Assembly: GCF_037392515.1 (NCBI RefSeq)
Contig: NC_090287.1
Location: 7,671,501 to 7,735,500, forward strand
DNA: 64,000 nt
Origin: Haliotis asinina
Taxonomy: Eukaryota; Mollusca; Gastropoda; Lepetellida; Haliotidae
Direction of reading: 5' to 3'
The first letter of the stretch is position 1. Each line of letters starts with the position of its first letter. Shown piece by piece: positions 23,719 through 35,539 of this stretch. A program made the translations under genes and the position numbers. The notes under the pieces are model-generated. The model was not told the DNA's origin and searched no databases. It saw only the letters and a program-made list of their open reading frames with translations.

Positions 23719-23738
23719 GATGCTCTAGTATGTTATAT
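23719..23738 (-). other. 5' UTR part of the first coding exon of the CBM48 gene
   Basis: An acceptor (tttgtttcag) ends at 23739 on the minus strand, so the exon carrying the ATG starts at 23738 with 20 untranslated bases. At least one non-coding exon must therefore lie upstream. A donor-like AAG|GTAATA at about 23801 would give a 63-base intron; stronger donors occur at 27986 and 32900. Which is used cannot be told from sequence. Confidence 0.65.
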
Positions 23739-23887
23739 CTGAAACAAAGACATTTTCAATATAGAGAATTCTCAAAATAATCTCGAGATCCTATTACCTT
23801 CCAGTTTGGTGTGCTCTCCTGCTAGAGGCTGCATTCTGCAGCAGTCCAGACGCAGCTTGGGTCTGTTGAATACAGACTCTTGACCAA

Positions 23888-23915
23888 TGACATGACATGA
23901 CATGACATGACATCA
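23888..23915. repeat. Short ACATG pentanucleotide repeat
   Basis: About five copies of acatg, ending in acatcacacacac, just upstream of the first coding exon of the CBM48 gene. Confidence 0.85.
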
Positions 23916-23919
23916 CACA

Positions 23920-26900
23920 CACAATGTACCCAGTTTGAGAACCTGAATTGTTAGGTGTTTGAGTGATCTAAGGACTCAAACACTTATACAAAGACTTTCG
24001 ACAATCATTGCTCTAAAATTACAGCACCCTGATACAATTACTGGTTTGTCTGCTCCAGCCGTAACTAATGACAAGTTGATATCTGTTAACTGTAGACTGC
24101 AGAGATAACAAGAAAACTTTCACACAATAAACTAAAGCTGGATATGTGCATGAAGGAAATATATGAAGCGTTCATAAAATACTCAAAAATGTTCCTATGA
24201 GAACAGTCCTGGCTACAAACCCCCAACATTCCTTGCTCCTGACATGCTTCTGATATTAGGTCCAACTAGACAACAAAAAGTAAATGAATGATAAGGGTCC
24301 CACTGTGCCCACATGATCTACATAATGTATACAATGTGCTAAACATAGGCCATATCAACATTTGCACATCATGGACAGTAAACACCACCAATATACAGTT
24401 GAAGATAAAATGTGCCAGGCTTGGATAGCATTTTCCTAATGCTTAAACCTGAACAAGTCTTTGACGCTGGCTGATATATTTCATGCACGTTTAAACAGTA
24501 ATAACATAGATATCCTGTAGCTACTTCTTCACTTAGTTTTATCATGCCTGCGTCTGTGATGTTGGCAAAGTCACATTCAGACATGATAAAGAGAAAGTGG
24601 GGGTTTTTTTTTGTCAGCTATTGACTTAATACGACATAATTATTCTACTATTCAGACTGAAGTCAAGTGGGTAAGGCAGGGTTACCAACCAATGTTTACA
24701 ATTTACACCTCAAATAGGACCAGCTGCTGTATGAACCACCTAATGGATGAATACATCTTCATTACGACAGTCAGCAATGTTGCAGCTTTTCAAAAAATGT
24801 TGGGAGTTTGGTTTGACAGCATTCAGCAGCACTGGTTATTGAAGCAATCATGGACTAACAAATAACCTGAATATATACTGAGAGAAACAAATTCAGGAAC
24901 ATGACAGTGTTCCTCTATTTTCATATTTCGTCCACAGCGCTATTCAAAGCTGGTGATGAAAGCTGGAAAATACTAAAGGAACACTTGAATTTTTCTGTTT
25001 CTTTCACTACATATAACTTTCATAGTAGTAAATAAACACATTTGAACTGAAAGGGAGGTCAAGTGAGATGGGAGATTCAGAGGAAATGTAGACTTGCTTT
25101 ATTTAGGGTTTTAGCTTTGTTGGAAAGGCATGGCAATCGGGACATTATAATTTGGTTCAGGGACTGTGATCCACTAAAGTCACCCCAAAAGGGGAGATAA
25201 GAAATGGACTCATACATTTATTACCCACAGACTAATGCTTAGTCTCTGAATATGTATAATTTTGAGAGTAACACACTAACCCATACAAATTAAAAACTGA
25301 GAACCCTGGGATCCATCTAAACATCTTTCGCATTGTAGAGAGGGCTGGGCAGTGGGAAAAATACAGTGGTTCAGGGACTATGTGACAGACTAATTTACCA
25401 AAAACATGAACCAACCACAGGCATTTCACAAGACTAGCATTACTCTTTCCCAGATAGACACCAATGGTATGTCCTGCCTGTCCACAGCTCTGACAGTCAG
25501 TCTGATCAAATATCTTGTTGATAAACAGTCTCTGTTTGAATAGCCAACACCACTTAACATGGTCATGCTTTCCTTACTTGTATACAATTCAACTTCAGTC
25601 ATGGGAGAAGCCATCACCTTGCAGTCAAGACAATATTCCTGACAAGAAAGCTCTTTTCAAACGAACACAATACCAGATTTAGCAAAACCATAATGTCAAC
25701 AGTCTATATACAAAAGCTGCAGTTGCATTACCACTAACTTCACTTTTTGTAATGAGCATGTTCTGGTACCAAATGCACAGAAATACCTCAAAGTCTCTCA
25801 ATAAGTCTTTATGAAGAGTATAAGTCAACACTTCCAAGCACAAGACCACTTTGTGGCATGTGCACCATCAGTGAGGCCACGTGCACAAATCAATCTCGGC
25901 TCCATGACTCCCACTTATCCAGAAAAATATATACATATAGCTTAGTGGTAAGAACACTTTGTGAAATGTGCACAAATCAGTCTTATCTCCATGACTACCA
26001 GGTATCTAGAATAAAGTAAATGTATCTCTTAGCTATGAACACTTTGTGGAATTGACCTCCAGATGATAGATGTCCTTAAGGTACTGAAGCAGTATGTCAA
26101 TCTCACAGTGTCACATTCCACTACAGGATGATAAGGCTGCTTCGGGAGGTTGGGATTTACTGTTTAAATAACTGTAAATAACAGAGAGTTTTTATATTTA
26201 GTCAAGGTCCTTGTTAAACAGTAACAATAACACCTCTCTTAAATGGTTTCTGAAAGGGCACCTGTATAAATGACACATGTGCACCACAGTGACTAACGAG
26301 TCCATAGAGGGAATGCTGGGTAATGAGACAATCTCGTTAAAATGTTCGTCACCTGGCCCCTGCATTTGGGAATTGACAGCTCTTGTAATGGCCTTTTTTC
26401 TGTAACTGGAGCCAGGAGTCTGCTATCAACGCAGCCAGAAATAGCTGCACAGGAATCAGAACACCAGACCCTGATATGTTTAGGGAGGCAATTTTGTAAT
26501 CCTGATGAGTAGTAATATAGTTTGTTTGGGTATGAATAATGATTACACTCCAGAACAAAAACATAACCTGTATCATGTAAGTCTAGTGACAGTAAAGGCT
26601 CTTCTTACTCACAGAAAACACAATTTTTAATACAAGTGATGAAATGTAAAATATCCCCCAAACAACTTTTAATCTTCTTTAAAAGAAACATGAATGTCAT
26701 TTTCATGCCATTGTAGAGGGTTGGGATAAGTGTTCATTTATGTAAACACCTATATACAAACAGGAGCAGGTAAGTGGTGTTTTGGCATGCCTACAGCTAG
26801 CATCCTGTGGTAGGGTGACATACAAGCCCTGCACACACACATGTACATTTCAGGAAGAAACTATGACAATAAAAGTCCAAAAATAGAAGCATCCAATTTC

Positions 26901-27840
26901 TGATTACCACTTATATCATTTTCTGGGAACAATTACACAATAAGCTAAATCTCCTCTTCAGTGACACTGGTAACATCTTAGTACTAGTTTTAGGTTCTAG
27001 GACCTTAATTGTACACAAAGCTAATTCAATTCTGTAAATAGTAAAATCAAAACAGTCAAATTCATACATAAAAACAATACGTGCAAAGAACCTGTTTTGA
27101 AATGTCATGCTCAATAAGTACAGACGTTGTCAACAATACATACTGGTTCCATCCAACATCTAACTTCTACAAATGCCACTCAGAGAAGAAATTCATAAAC
27201 ATTTACTTTCAAAATACCTTTATGATAGATTATAGTTTTGTTTCAGTCCAGGCAAATATAAATGAAAATCATATAACCCCACCATGTTCATGGAAAGCTG
27301 ACTGACATTAGACATTATCTATGGCAGTATCTACAGAATAAACTACTTTCCTAACAACAATCCACCAGACACCTACAGGAATTCTACCAATGTCCCTAAT
27401 GTATAAACAAAGCAGGCAGCTGTTCAAGACAAAATCATAATTCTTCCACAACGTAATTTGTGTGGAATTCCAGCAAACAAACAGCATTCCTCGCACAGAG
27501 CAGATGATACCTTGCAGACAGTAGACCAGTTGACCATGACTTCTATCTCCTCAGCAATAAACCATCCCTCAGATAGAAAACAATTGTGTGCCTGCATTCC
27601 TTCATCAAACAACTAGAAACCTTTTTAACAACTATAAAAGTTTCATCTTCGATAACTGAATTTCTTCTCCTCAATGACACACACTAATTAGTTGACAATC
27701 ATCTAAACACCTCTTTCACATATATAAACAATCTTGATTGTGTTTTTCTGACAATGCAGGTGTCCAGTAAACAAAACAGTCAAATAAACATGGTGTCAAT
27801 ATACAAAGCATTAAGACTTTCCAAAAGCATTATCAATCCC
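23920..27840. other. Upstream or intronic DNA, no coding exon recognised
   Basis: No supported gene. A diverged tandem repeat lies at 25844-26060 and is listed separately. Open frames of 60-85 codons show no family motif or splice context. Confidence 0.45.
25844..26060. repeat. Diverged tandem repeat, about 100-bp period, two and a bit copies
   Basis: The words cactttgtg, atgtgcac, aaatca, ctccatgact and agct recur in the same order in two units, followed by a third start (cactttgtggaatt). The copies differ by many substitutions and small indels. Confidence 0.6.
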
Positions 27841-27884
27841 ATTTTGATGTGATAATATGATCACACTGATGAAAAACAAATCTG

Positions 27885-27898
27885 GTTGCCATGGCAAC
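27885..27898. promoter_or_regulatory. Perfect palindromic RFX X-box
   Basis: GTTGCCATGGCAAC is a perfect 14-bp palindrome and the consensus dimer site of RFX transcription factors, which drive ciliary genes in animals. It is about 90 bases downstream, on the minus strand, of a strong splice donor at 27986. A degenerate relative (gttgccatggtta) occurs near 47173. Confidence 0.5.
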
Positions 27899-27986
27899 AA
27901 CTTCTACTATATCTAAGATTATTAAGAAGCATCAGAACGCAAATGTCTGCTGAAGCAGCTTAGAGACAGAGAGATGCATCACTTAC

Positions 27987-28060
27987 CAGTTTGTCAAAAC
28001 GACAGTGTGTGAAGAGTCACTTTCAACATCCATACGAGAACGAGGGGGGAAAAAAAATCT
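27987..28060 (-). other. Candidate untranslated first exon
   Basis: On the minus strand a strong donor, CTG|GTAAGTGATG, sits at 27986. The sequence upstream of it is GC-richer than its surroundings and contains a short upstream open frame starting at ATGTTGAAA and ending after 11 codons. It could be a 5'-untranslated exon of the CBM48 gene about 4.2 kb upstream of the ATG exon. The 5' boundary is not defined; a start within about 28060-28300 is possible. Confidence 0.25.
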
Positions 28061-28299
28061 TAAAACCTCACATATATAAACAGAAAAACATAGATACATT
28101 TGCACAGACTATACAAACGCGCAGTCGGAGGAGCCTTTGAAATGCTGCTCCAGTCTAAATTCTTCCATGTGCAGAAAACAAACAGTGTCTTTGAGCGAAG
28201 AGTTGTGTCAACTAATTCACAACAGACAACACACAAGCTCTTCCTCTAGAGTCCCACACACTTCCCACAGGTGAGGAAATCAGGGGTCAATCGGTGCAA

Positions 28300-29980
28300 C
28301 ATGCTTCAGTGTGTAAACAGCGTAATTCCTGACAAGCCCCAGCTCATAGGCTATGATCTCACTTTGGTCATCTTGACCCATCTCCTGGCATCTTAGAAGG
28401 GTCATCATTTTAGTGGATAGAAAAAAGTAGGACATTTCAGATATCTATTCTGATCAAATTCAGTAAAATTCGGTTGGACTGACATCATTAAGAGACAAAT
28501 TTAAGAGTAGTAATTTTGGTCTTGGCAGGAAACATATTTAGCTAGCCTTAGTTGAAGAGAAGAGTAGAAAGGAAGGTATTTGCTGAAGAATCTAGTAACA
28601 GAAACCAGTTGTGTGAAGGGACACACAGTCACGCTTTTCAACCATCAATGTCTAGACAGACAACTGTTTTCAGAATCATTTGCTGGTTTACACCAATTTT
28701 TTCCAGTCATATGAGAACATTCTGAATGCTGTCAATTCAGAACTATGTAAAACCACTTGATCCAAATCAGTCTCCTTTAAGACATGAACTGGAATCCACT
28801 TATTTTAAAATCTGACAACACACATGGTATTCAGAACATATTGTACGTATGACATTTCATATTTACAATATTTATTATAGGAAAGGACCATATTCCAACA
28901 TCCTATATGGCTGAGCTTTAATGGCACAGATAAAAGAAAGAGTTGAGTGTTCGTGAAAAATAATTTTATCTATATTGCTTAGAATCATCTTAGTTTGCAC
29001 ATTCCGTCCAAAAATATGTTAGTTTAAGACATTTACCTGCAGATAAAGCATAAAAAACAAAATAAATCATATTTTTTAATTTATGATGAACATATCCTGA
29101 CTTGGTTAAGGGCCACAATACCACAGCAAATTTCAGGTTCAAACTTCATGTTACAGCATGCTGTAGTGATGGTACTAAAACCACAAAGGACTTCATCACC
29201 TTTACCTACTTTGCGAGGTTGGACTACTGACATCCAGAATATGGGTAGGTGCTTTAACCGCTTGGTAACTGTAATTTGGTTTAACAACACTATGCTACTG
29301 ATGTAGAAACATCTTGGCAAATCTGAAACTCATGATTGTATGTTCCTGACATGTTCAGTGCACCAACAAATTGCGTCATCTGAATCGGATATTTAAGACC
29401 ATAATTACCTGGTACTTCAAGTTACGGATTAGTCAAACTGATGCAGGAATCAATCCTGATCTCAGCTATGAAGGGTGTTCTATGCATTGCTCACTGAATA
29501 TTCTTTCTCTGCAATAAGGATGTAAATGACCCCAATCTGTTGCAGATTGCATTTGCTACACCATCTATGCGCTGAAAAGTACAATATACATTGTAGGTAT
29601 GTATATACATACAGTCAGCTACAGGGCTAGCTCATATTGCGTGTGGGAGATGAATTCTTAAGTGAATGAATAACAAAACCCCGACATCAGCAGATTGTCC
29701 TAATGCTGTGAGTCTAATTCTACCATGACCTTGGTGAATATTCATTTTAATACGTGTATGTGACTCTAGCCACAATCGTCTTTGAATATATCCCTGATTT
29801 CTGACGGTTTTTTTCATATCCTGAGAACTGGAGTTTTGCATGGAAAAATAAAGGCTAAACACCTCTGAACCTCTGAACTAAAACAGAAAATTAACATTTT
29901 GTTTTGGCCCCCATCAAAACACATAAGACTTTATGAAATAATTCTATCACAAAGACTTAAGGACTGCCTAAACAATTAGT
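28300..29980. other. Non-coding DNA, nothing recognised
   Basis: AT-rich sequence without a supported exon, RNA gene or tandem array. Confidence 0.4.
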
Positions 29981-29986
29981 GGAATA

Positions 29987-30146
29987 GAGTGAGTTTGGTT
30001 TTACGCCACTTTCAGCAATATTTCAGCAATATCATGGAGGGGAATACCAGAAATGGGCTTCACATACTGCACTTATGTTGGGATTTGAACCTGGGTCTTA
30101 GGTGTGATGAGTGAACACGTTAACCACTAGGCTACCCCACCTCCCT
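29987..30146 (-). mobile_element. tRNA-derived SINE, near full length
   Basis: Plus-strand reading gives the tail first (gtgagtttggttttacgcca, ttcagcaatatttcagcaat), then aaatgggcttcaca, then the complement of the tRNA head (ggatttgaacctgggt, and taaccactaggctacccca). This is one of the least diverged copies. A second, much weaker match to the head (accactaggctacctcacta) occurs at 30573-30592. Confidence 0.9.
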
Positions 30147-31062
30147 GGAAAATGATAGGATCACTAAGACTGTTCTGGAAGTGTTGACTCAATATAAAAT
30201 ATCGGTCTGAAGTTATTATAAAAATGTTTGATCAAACATTGTCCTCAATCAGTTATACTGACAGCAATCCCACCTATTCTGCTGTAACAATAGTCCAGAA
30301 CAGCTGTGCAGAGACAATTGTGTGGACAGTTGCGATTGTGCTGACTTAGTCCTTACAGCCCTGTATATAGGGGCATATGTAAAGCAAATCTTGAGGTGGT
30401 AGTATTGGTTAGACCTGTGACAAGCAAGCTGTTCCTTGAATGATTCAAAGGACCCACCTCTAGCTGATGTACCATTCTTCACCTCAGCTGTTGCTAAGTT
30501 TCATGCAGGTCTTTTTAGGGGAAAACAGATAACATACAACCAAACAGCCACAAACGTGGGCAAGGGTAAAACCACTAGGCTACCTCACTACCAAGAAAAA
30601 CAAAAAGACATGTCTAAGCTAACAAGAATACATGAGGAAGGACATAGATGAAGACAGGTCGCTGAAGATTCACTCTATTTTCTTTACAGTCCTTTGTGAG
30701 CATACATCTCTGGCAAGTAAACATCCCTTATAGACATTCCTAAGTGTATACTAAACTGAAAAAATTGCTAAGTGTAAATATATCCTTGGCCAATATGGTG
30801 GATACGTTCATCCTATCTAGACCATCCATCTTCATCTCAGCTCATGGCTATTATCCATAGGATGTCAGAGTAGCATAATTAGAGTGACAGCTCTGCTCAT
30901 CTAGCTTCCAGCATGATAAACAACAGTCCTATGATTGATGTCTGGTATCGAAATGTATTGTACTCATTCACTTGCTCAATATCACTGTTCCTCACACACG
31001 TGAAGGTCAACAGGAAGCTGCCCTGCTCCAAATACTGGCAACTCCATGCATATCACTGGTGT

Positions 31063-31079
31063 GTGTGTGCGTGTGTGCA

Positions 31080-31115
<36 letters not shown>

Positions 31116-31119
31116 TGAA
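31063..31119. repeat. TGCG tetranucleotide microsatellite
   Basis: gtgtgtgcgtgtgtgc followed by about ten gtgc units. It precedes the second-family SINE at 31165. Confidence 0.95.
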
Positions 31120-31164
31120 GACTTGTTCAAAACATCGCATTGGGACAAGTGACAATCATCAGGG

Positions 31165-31382
31165 TTAGAACTGATCTTCAGCAACCCATGCAACCCAGAG
31201 GCTAGATTTATGGCACAGGGTGGTCAGGCTCGCTGACTTGGTTGACACACGTCATTGTATCCCAATTTTGTAGATCAATACTCATGCTGTTGATCACTGG
31301 ATTGTCTAGTCCAGACTATCATTTACAGACGGCTGCCATATAGCTGGAATATTGCTGAGTGCAGCTTTTAACCACAAACCAA
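31165..31382 (+). mobile_element. Second SINE-like family, near full-length copy
   Basis: Conserved words in order: cttcagcaacccatgc, gggtggtcaggctcgctgac, ttggttgacacacgtcat, gatcactggattgtctagtc, tttacagacggc, catatagctggaatattgct and gagtgcagc. The last part matches the tail of the tRNA-derived SINE. I see no clear pol III box in the head, which may be missing or of another type. Confidence 0.85.
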
Positions 31383-34300
31383 ACAAATCAAGCGTCATAT
31401 TTGGATGGGGTGCTAGTTAAATGCATCAGAAGACAACAAAAACTGATACCATTGTCTCATCGGTTTATGATTTCAGATCTTATCAAACATGTTTTCATGA
31501 CACCCTCTTCCCATTAGAAAATATCCTGTTGATAAGTTATGTTAGAATTTCAAATGTCAGTATTTGACCAAAGAGTCCCGAACACAGATTTATACACACC
31601 ATCCACCGTCTATAGATGTCTGGCTATGATGTGCTCTATGAACTTGTAATATTCCACAGCTCAAACTGTATGCAGTTACAAACGTTGACCATTTTATTTG
31701 AGAGCCCTGTTACAATTATCAAAACTATACCAATTAAGCCCCAAACAAATCTAGCCTTTTGAAGGGACCACTTGGCAACATACCTGGTGTTAAACATTCC
31801 TGCACAAGTCTACTGTGTTTATTATCATCACATGGGAAATGTCAACTGTGCAACACGAGATGACTTATAAGCAACATATAATATTCCTACAATTATCGTG
31901 GCAAGAGATTCTACCATGAGAAACGTTTCAATTTCCAATCCATCATTTCTTCATTATTTTGCTGCAATTTCCTGTTACCGTGGAGACAACAGAAAACATT
32001 CCCTGGCGCCAAAGACAGGTGAAATCATCAAACGACACCAGTTAATTCATGGCTACAGTTTCATGCAAAATTAATCGCAGTTCTGCAATGTTCACTTCAA
32101 AGGATGGAAAACGGAAATGTCAAATACGGAGGAAATACTGTAGAAAAATCAATCTTGTCCTCTTGCGTCCGTCAGCATGTCAATCTAACATGTAGTTTTT
32201 CAGGAACAATTCATTTTCTAAACATTTATCAATATCTTCCTCCCTGGGGTCTGTTTGCTGTACATGCCAGCAGCTGGAGGTCGGCAATGTCCTCAAGTGG
32301 CGTGAGGTCTGAGACTAGTACAGTTTAAATGTTTTTAAGGGAAGTATTTAGTTTTCTGGAAAAACTTTGAAATTGTGATAATTTCTGTACCAATGAGAAA
32401 CCTTAAAAAAAACAAACTACAAAATGGGATAAGTCAGCATGTATTTGATCTTTTCCAAACTTCAAAATGCCACAGAGTTTGGACATTAAATTGAAAGAAA
32501 TACAGTATTATTCATGACTGAGAACATGTACATATTTTTGGAAGGATTATATGAAATAGATGCCAGTTTGGAGGGAAAATAATACTGAAATGAAATGCCA
32601 TCAAAACTTCCCTCAGTTGCGCAACAATACAGGCAATGCATATCACTGAAATTCATTAGTATTCTTTTGATGCATAGCATCCCAAACACGAGGTTATCCT
32701 TAATCTATAAATGTGTGTAAAGTATCACTCTGAAAACAAACACTTAACAAAAACTACTACCCCAAAGATAAATTACAAGAATTACGTAGCAACACTGATG
32801 AAACAAACAGACCCATCCCCTTCATCAAACAAATAAAAACTATGGGGGGAAAAACTCAAAGGAAGCACAGACCAATGTGTCAGAAAATAAATGTACGTAC
32901 CAAGTTAAAGCCAAACCACCAACGATGCCAGCATGTACACTAACAGTAGATGGCGCTTTATAACTGTTACCCTGCTGACTATCTCTGACTCACCTATGCT
33001 AGAAACTCGTTAACACAGGTAACCTTAGATGTAGGATGCAGTATTATCTGGTTGAATCAATATAGCTGCACTGCCTATGCAGTAGCTTCAGCAACAGGTG
33101 CAACAAAAACTCATAAGATTTCCACCAATTTCCTTTAAAAAGAACCATTCAGCAATCAGGATGTGTTTTTCCATGACAACCTTGTTAACCCGAAGAACAT
33201 AATATAAAAAATGAAGTGAACAAGTGAAAAATGTAACACAAACATTCACAAAAGGTATATCAGTTTTAAAAATATTGATAATGTTGTTTCTTGTCGAAAG
33301 ACAAATTACTCTTAAATTATCGCCATTTTGTGACTAACAAATGTTTGCTATTATCACATTTGTATTTGGAATGTGTCTGTGTTTGTACCCACTGAACAAA
33401 TCATGGAATTTTCGACTTAAAAATATCCCATGCTCATGTTACATCATTGTAGTTAATCACCTGTCAGAAGAATCATTTAAATTCATGGCAGATGAATCAG
33501 TATGCATTGATCTTTATATGTCTATCACAGAGACATAGAAGCACACCCCTCCCAGGCTATGAACTTCTCACTGATTAAAGAGATAAAGACAGCAAGCTTC
33601 ACGTTCAATTGATTTTGTTGTTCTCAGGACAAAAATGTCTTGCTGTTACTCATGTTCCAGAAATGGCTTGTGTTGTTCCAGCAATGGTATAAGCACAGTG
33701 ATTGCTTGTACTGACAGACCAACATCTGCCTGTGATTCACAGGTAACTACACTGACTCATGACATTAATAATTCATCAGGTTCAGGGACACTGGCTCTTG
33801 TTACTGGGAAATGTGTGGATTCTGATGGCTCTCATCACTGGGTTTTCTCACAATCCCACTAATGTCCCCATTACAATATAGACATCATTTGTGGGTCTTG
33901 ATACACTGGCTGGATGAAAAAGGATGGAACGGGTGAATGAAACTTTTGGGGGAGCAGAAGGGTGGGTGTAAAAGAGGGGGGAACAAAGAGGAGGGAGGAA
34001 GAAGAGGGAGGCAGAGAGAAAGAGAAGAACAGAAGGGGAGGAAGGATGTCTTGTGGCTAGGACTGAGATGATGCTAGCTTTGTACTTGTATGAGGGATGG
34101 TATCACATGCAGAGGGTAAAAAGGGAACGGTTTAATTTGACATGAGTTGGAGGAGGAAAGGTGTTATTGAGTAGTGGACATGAAGTGGTGGAAGTTTGAT
34201 AGTAGGATAAGATGTGAACAGATATGATTCTGAGATTTTTAACTAACCACATTGATCAATATGTTGTAAATATTCAGATGTAAGACACTTCCTATTTAAT

Positions 34301-35130
34301 TCATTTTACTCTAAAAATAATTATTTTGAAAACCTTGTGATCACAGAAAAAGTTTGCCACTAATTTACAAATAATGAACGCGTCCAATATACAGCTTCAG
34401 ACAAATTTGAAATACCTACTGATAAGTCTTGGTCACTTCAAAACATTTAACTTGCTAAACTCGATTGATATCCTCACTTATGTATCTGTTCATGGCACTA
34501 AAAGTGTTACTGTTTCTACATATTACATTTGTACAAAGAAGTATCTGGCCTCATGAATTCCCAGAAAAGGAATAAACCATTTTTAGACACAATAAAATAT
34601 CTAAATAGATCTTAATGAAATAATCCTGGCGCTGATTCACTAAAACTAATTTAATACATCATTAAGTACAAAAATAACTGCACATCTTATCTCCCCCTTG
34701 CTGATTGTTTGGATAGGTTCTAGTTCCAACAACCCATGTGTTTTGTTCATCACTTACCAACTTCACAGAATCGCATCTTCTGTAAATGTCTGTATTTTCA
34801 GGAAAGCACTCTGCCTTCCAGCAAGTCAACACACTATAGGTTAAGTGATTTATGGGAGCTTATTAGAAACATTCTAGGGTTTCTAACCAGCATAGTCCAA
34901 ATTTAGCACCTCATCCAACAGAAATGTCCATAAAATGATGAAATGGCACCAAGGGCAGCATCGGTAGTGGATGTTGCCGAATTAGATACAGGGAAGCAGA
35001 CATTGATTTTTGTCAATTTGGTTACTGGCACAGAAGCCAGAGCCATGAGTGGTGACTGCAAGTTGCAGCTCTGGAGTATCTTCTTTAGTACTGCCAGGAA
35101 CACAACTAGTTATAAATGCACAAATACCAA
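31383..35130. other. Non-coding DNA with a purine-rich stretch
   Basis: No coding exon recognised. From about 33950 to 34050 the plus strand is almost entirely A and G (gaggaggga-type words), a possible triplex-forming tract. A Cys-rich 75-codon open frame at 33635-33862 has no signal peptide or known motif. Confidence 0.4.
32901..32965 (-). promoter_or_regulatory. Candidate TATA promoter with adjacent splice donor
   Basis: On the minus strand TATAAAG (about 32963-32957) is followed by a donor TTG|GTACGT at 32900. A start 25-30 bases after the TATA box would give a first exon of only about 30 bases. It may be an alternative first exon of the CBM48 gene or a chance arrangement. Confidence 0.2.
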
Positions 35131-35139
35131 CAAGCAGCA

Positions 35140-35226
35140 TCAGTACATCCCTCCACCACACTCAAACTCCATCCACGCACACAGCACCCTACCCAATCCT
35201 GCCACCTACCTTCATACACATGTTCA

Positions 35227-35258
<32 letters not shown>

Positions 35259-35530
35259 CATCTTATCCAATTCTCCCACCTAGCGTCATGCACATGCTCA
35301 CACACATGCTCGTACAACACCCTACCCTATTCACCCATCTACCATCAAGCACACATCACCCAACCCAATTCACCCACCTAACTTCACGCATGCACACACG
35401 CACGCCCTGACACACACCTACCAAATCAACCAAGCTTCCCTCCTGCATGCATGCACATACACATACACATATCTCTCTACCAACTTAACAAACCTACCTT
35501 CATGCATGCATGCACGCACGCACACATATA
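35140..35530. repeat. CA-rich degenerate simple-sequence region
   Basis: Contains a pure (CA)n run near 35229-35256 and many imperfect cacaca, catgca and cacgca words up to (cgca)n at 35510-35522. The long plus-strand open frames here follow from the composition. Confidence 0.85.
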
Positions 35531-35539
35531 TCTTCAAAC

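Noticed and set aside
34943-35410. 155-codon plus-strand frame rich in His and Thr
   Set aside because: Most of it is degenerate CA repeat and no domain or splice context supports a gene.
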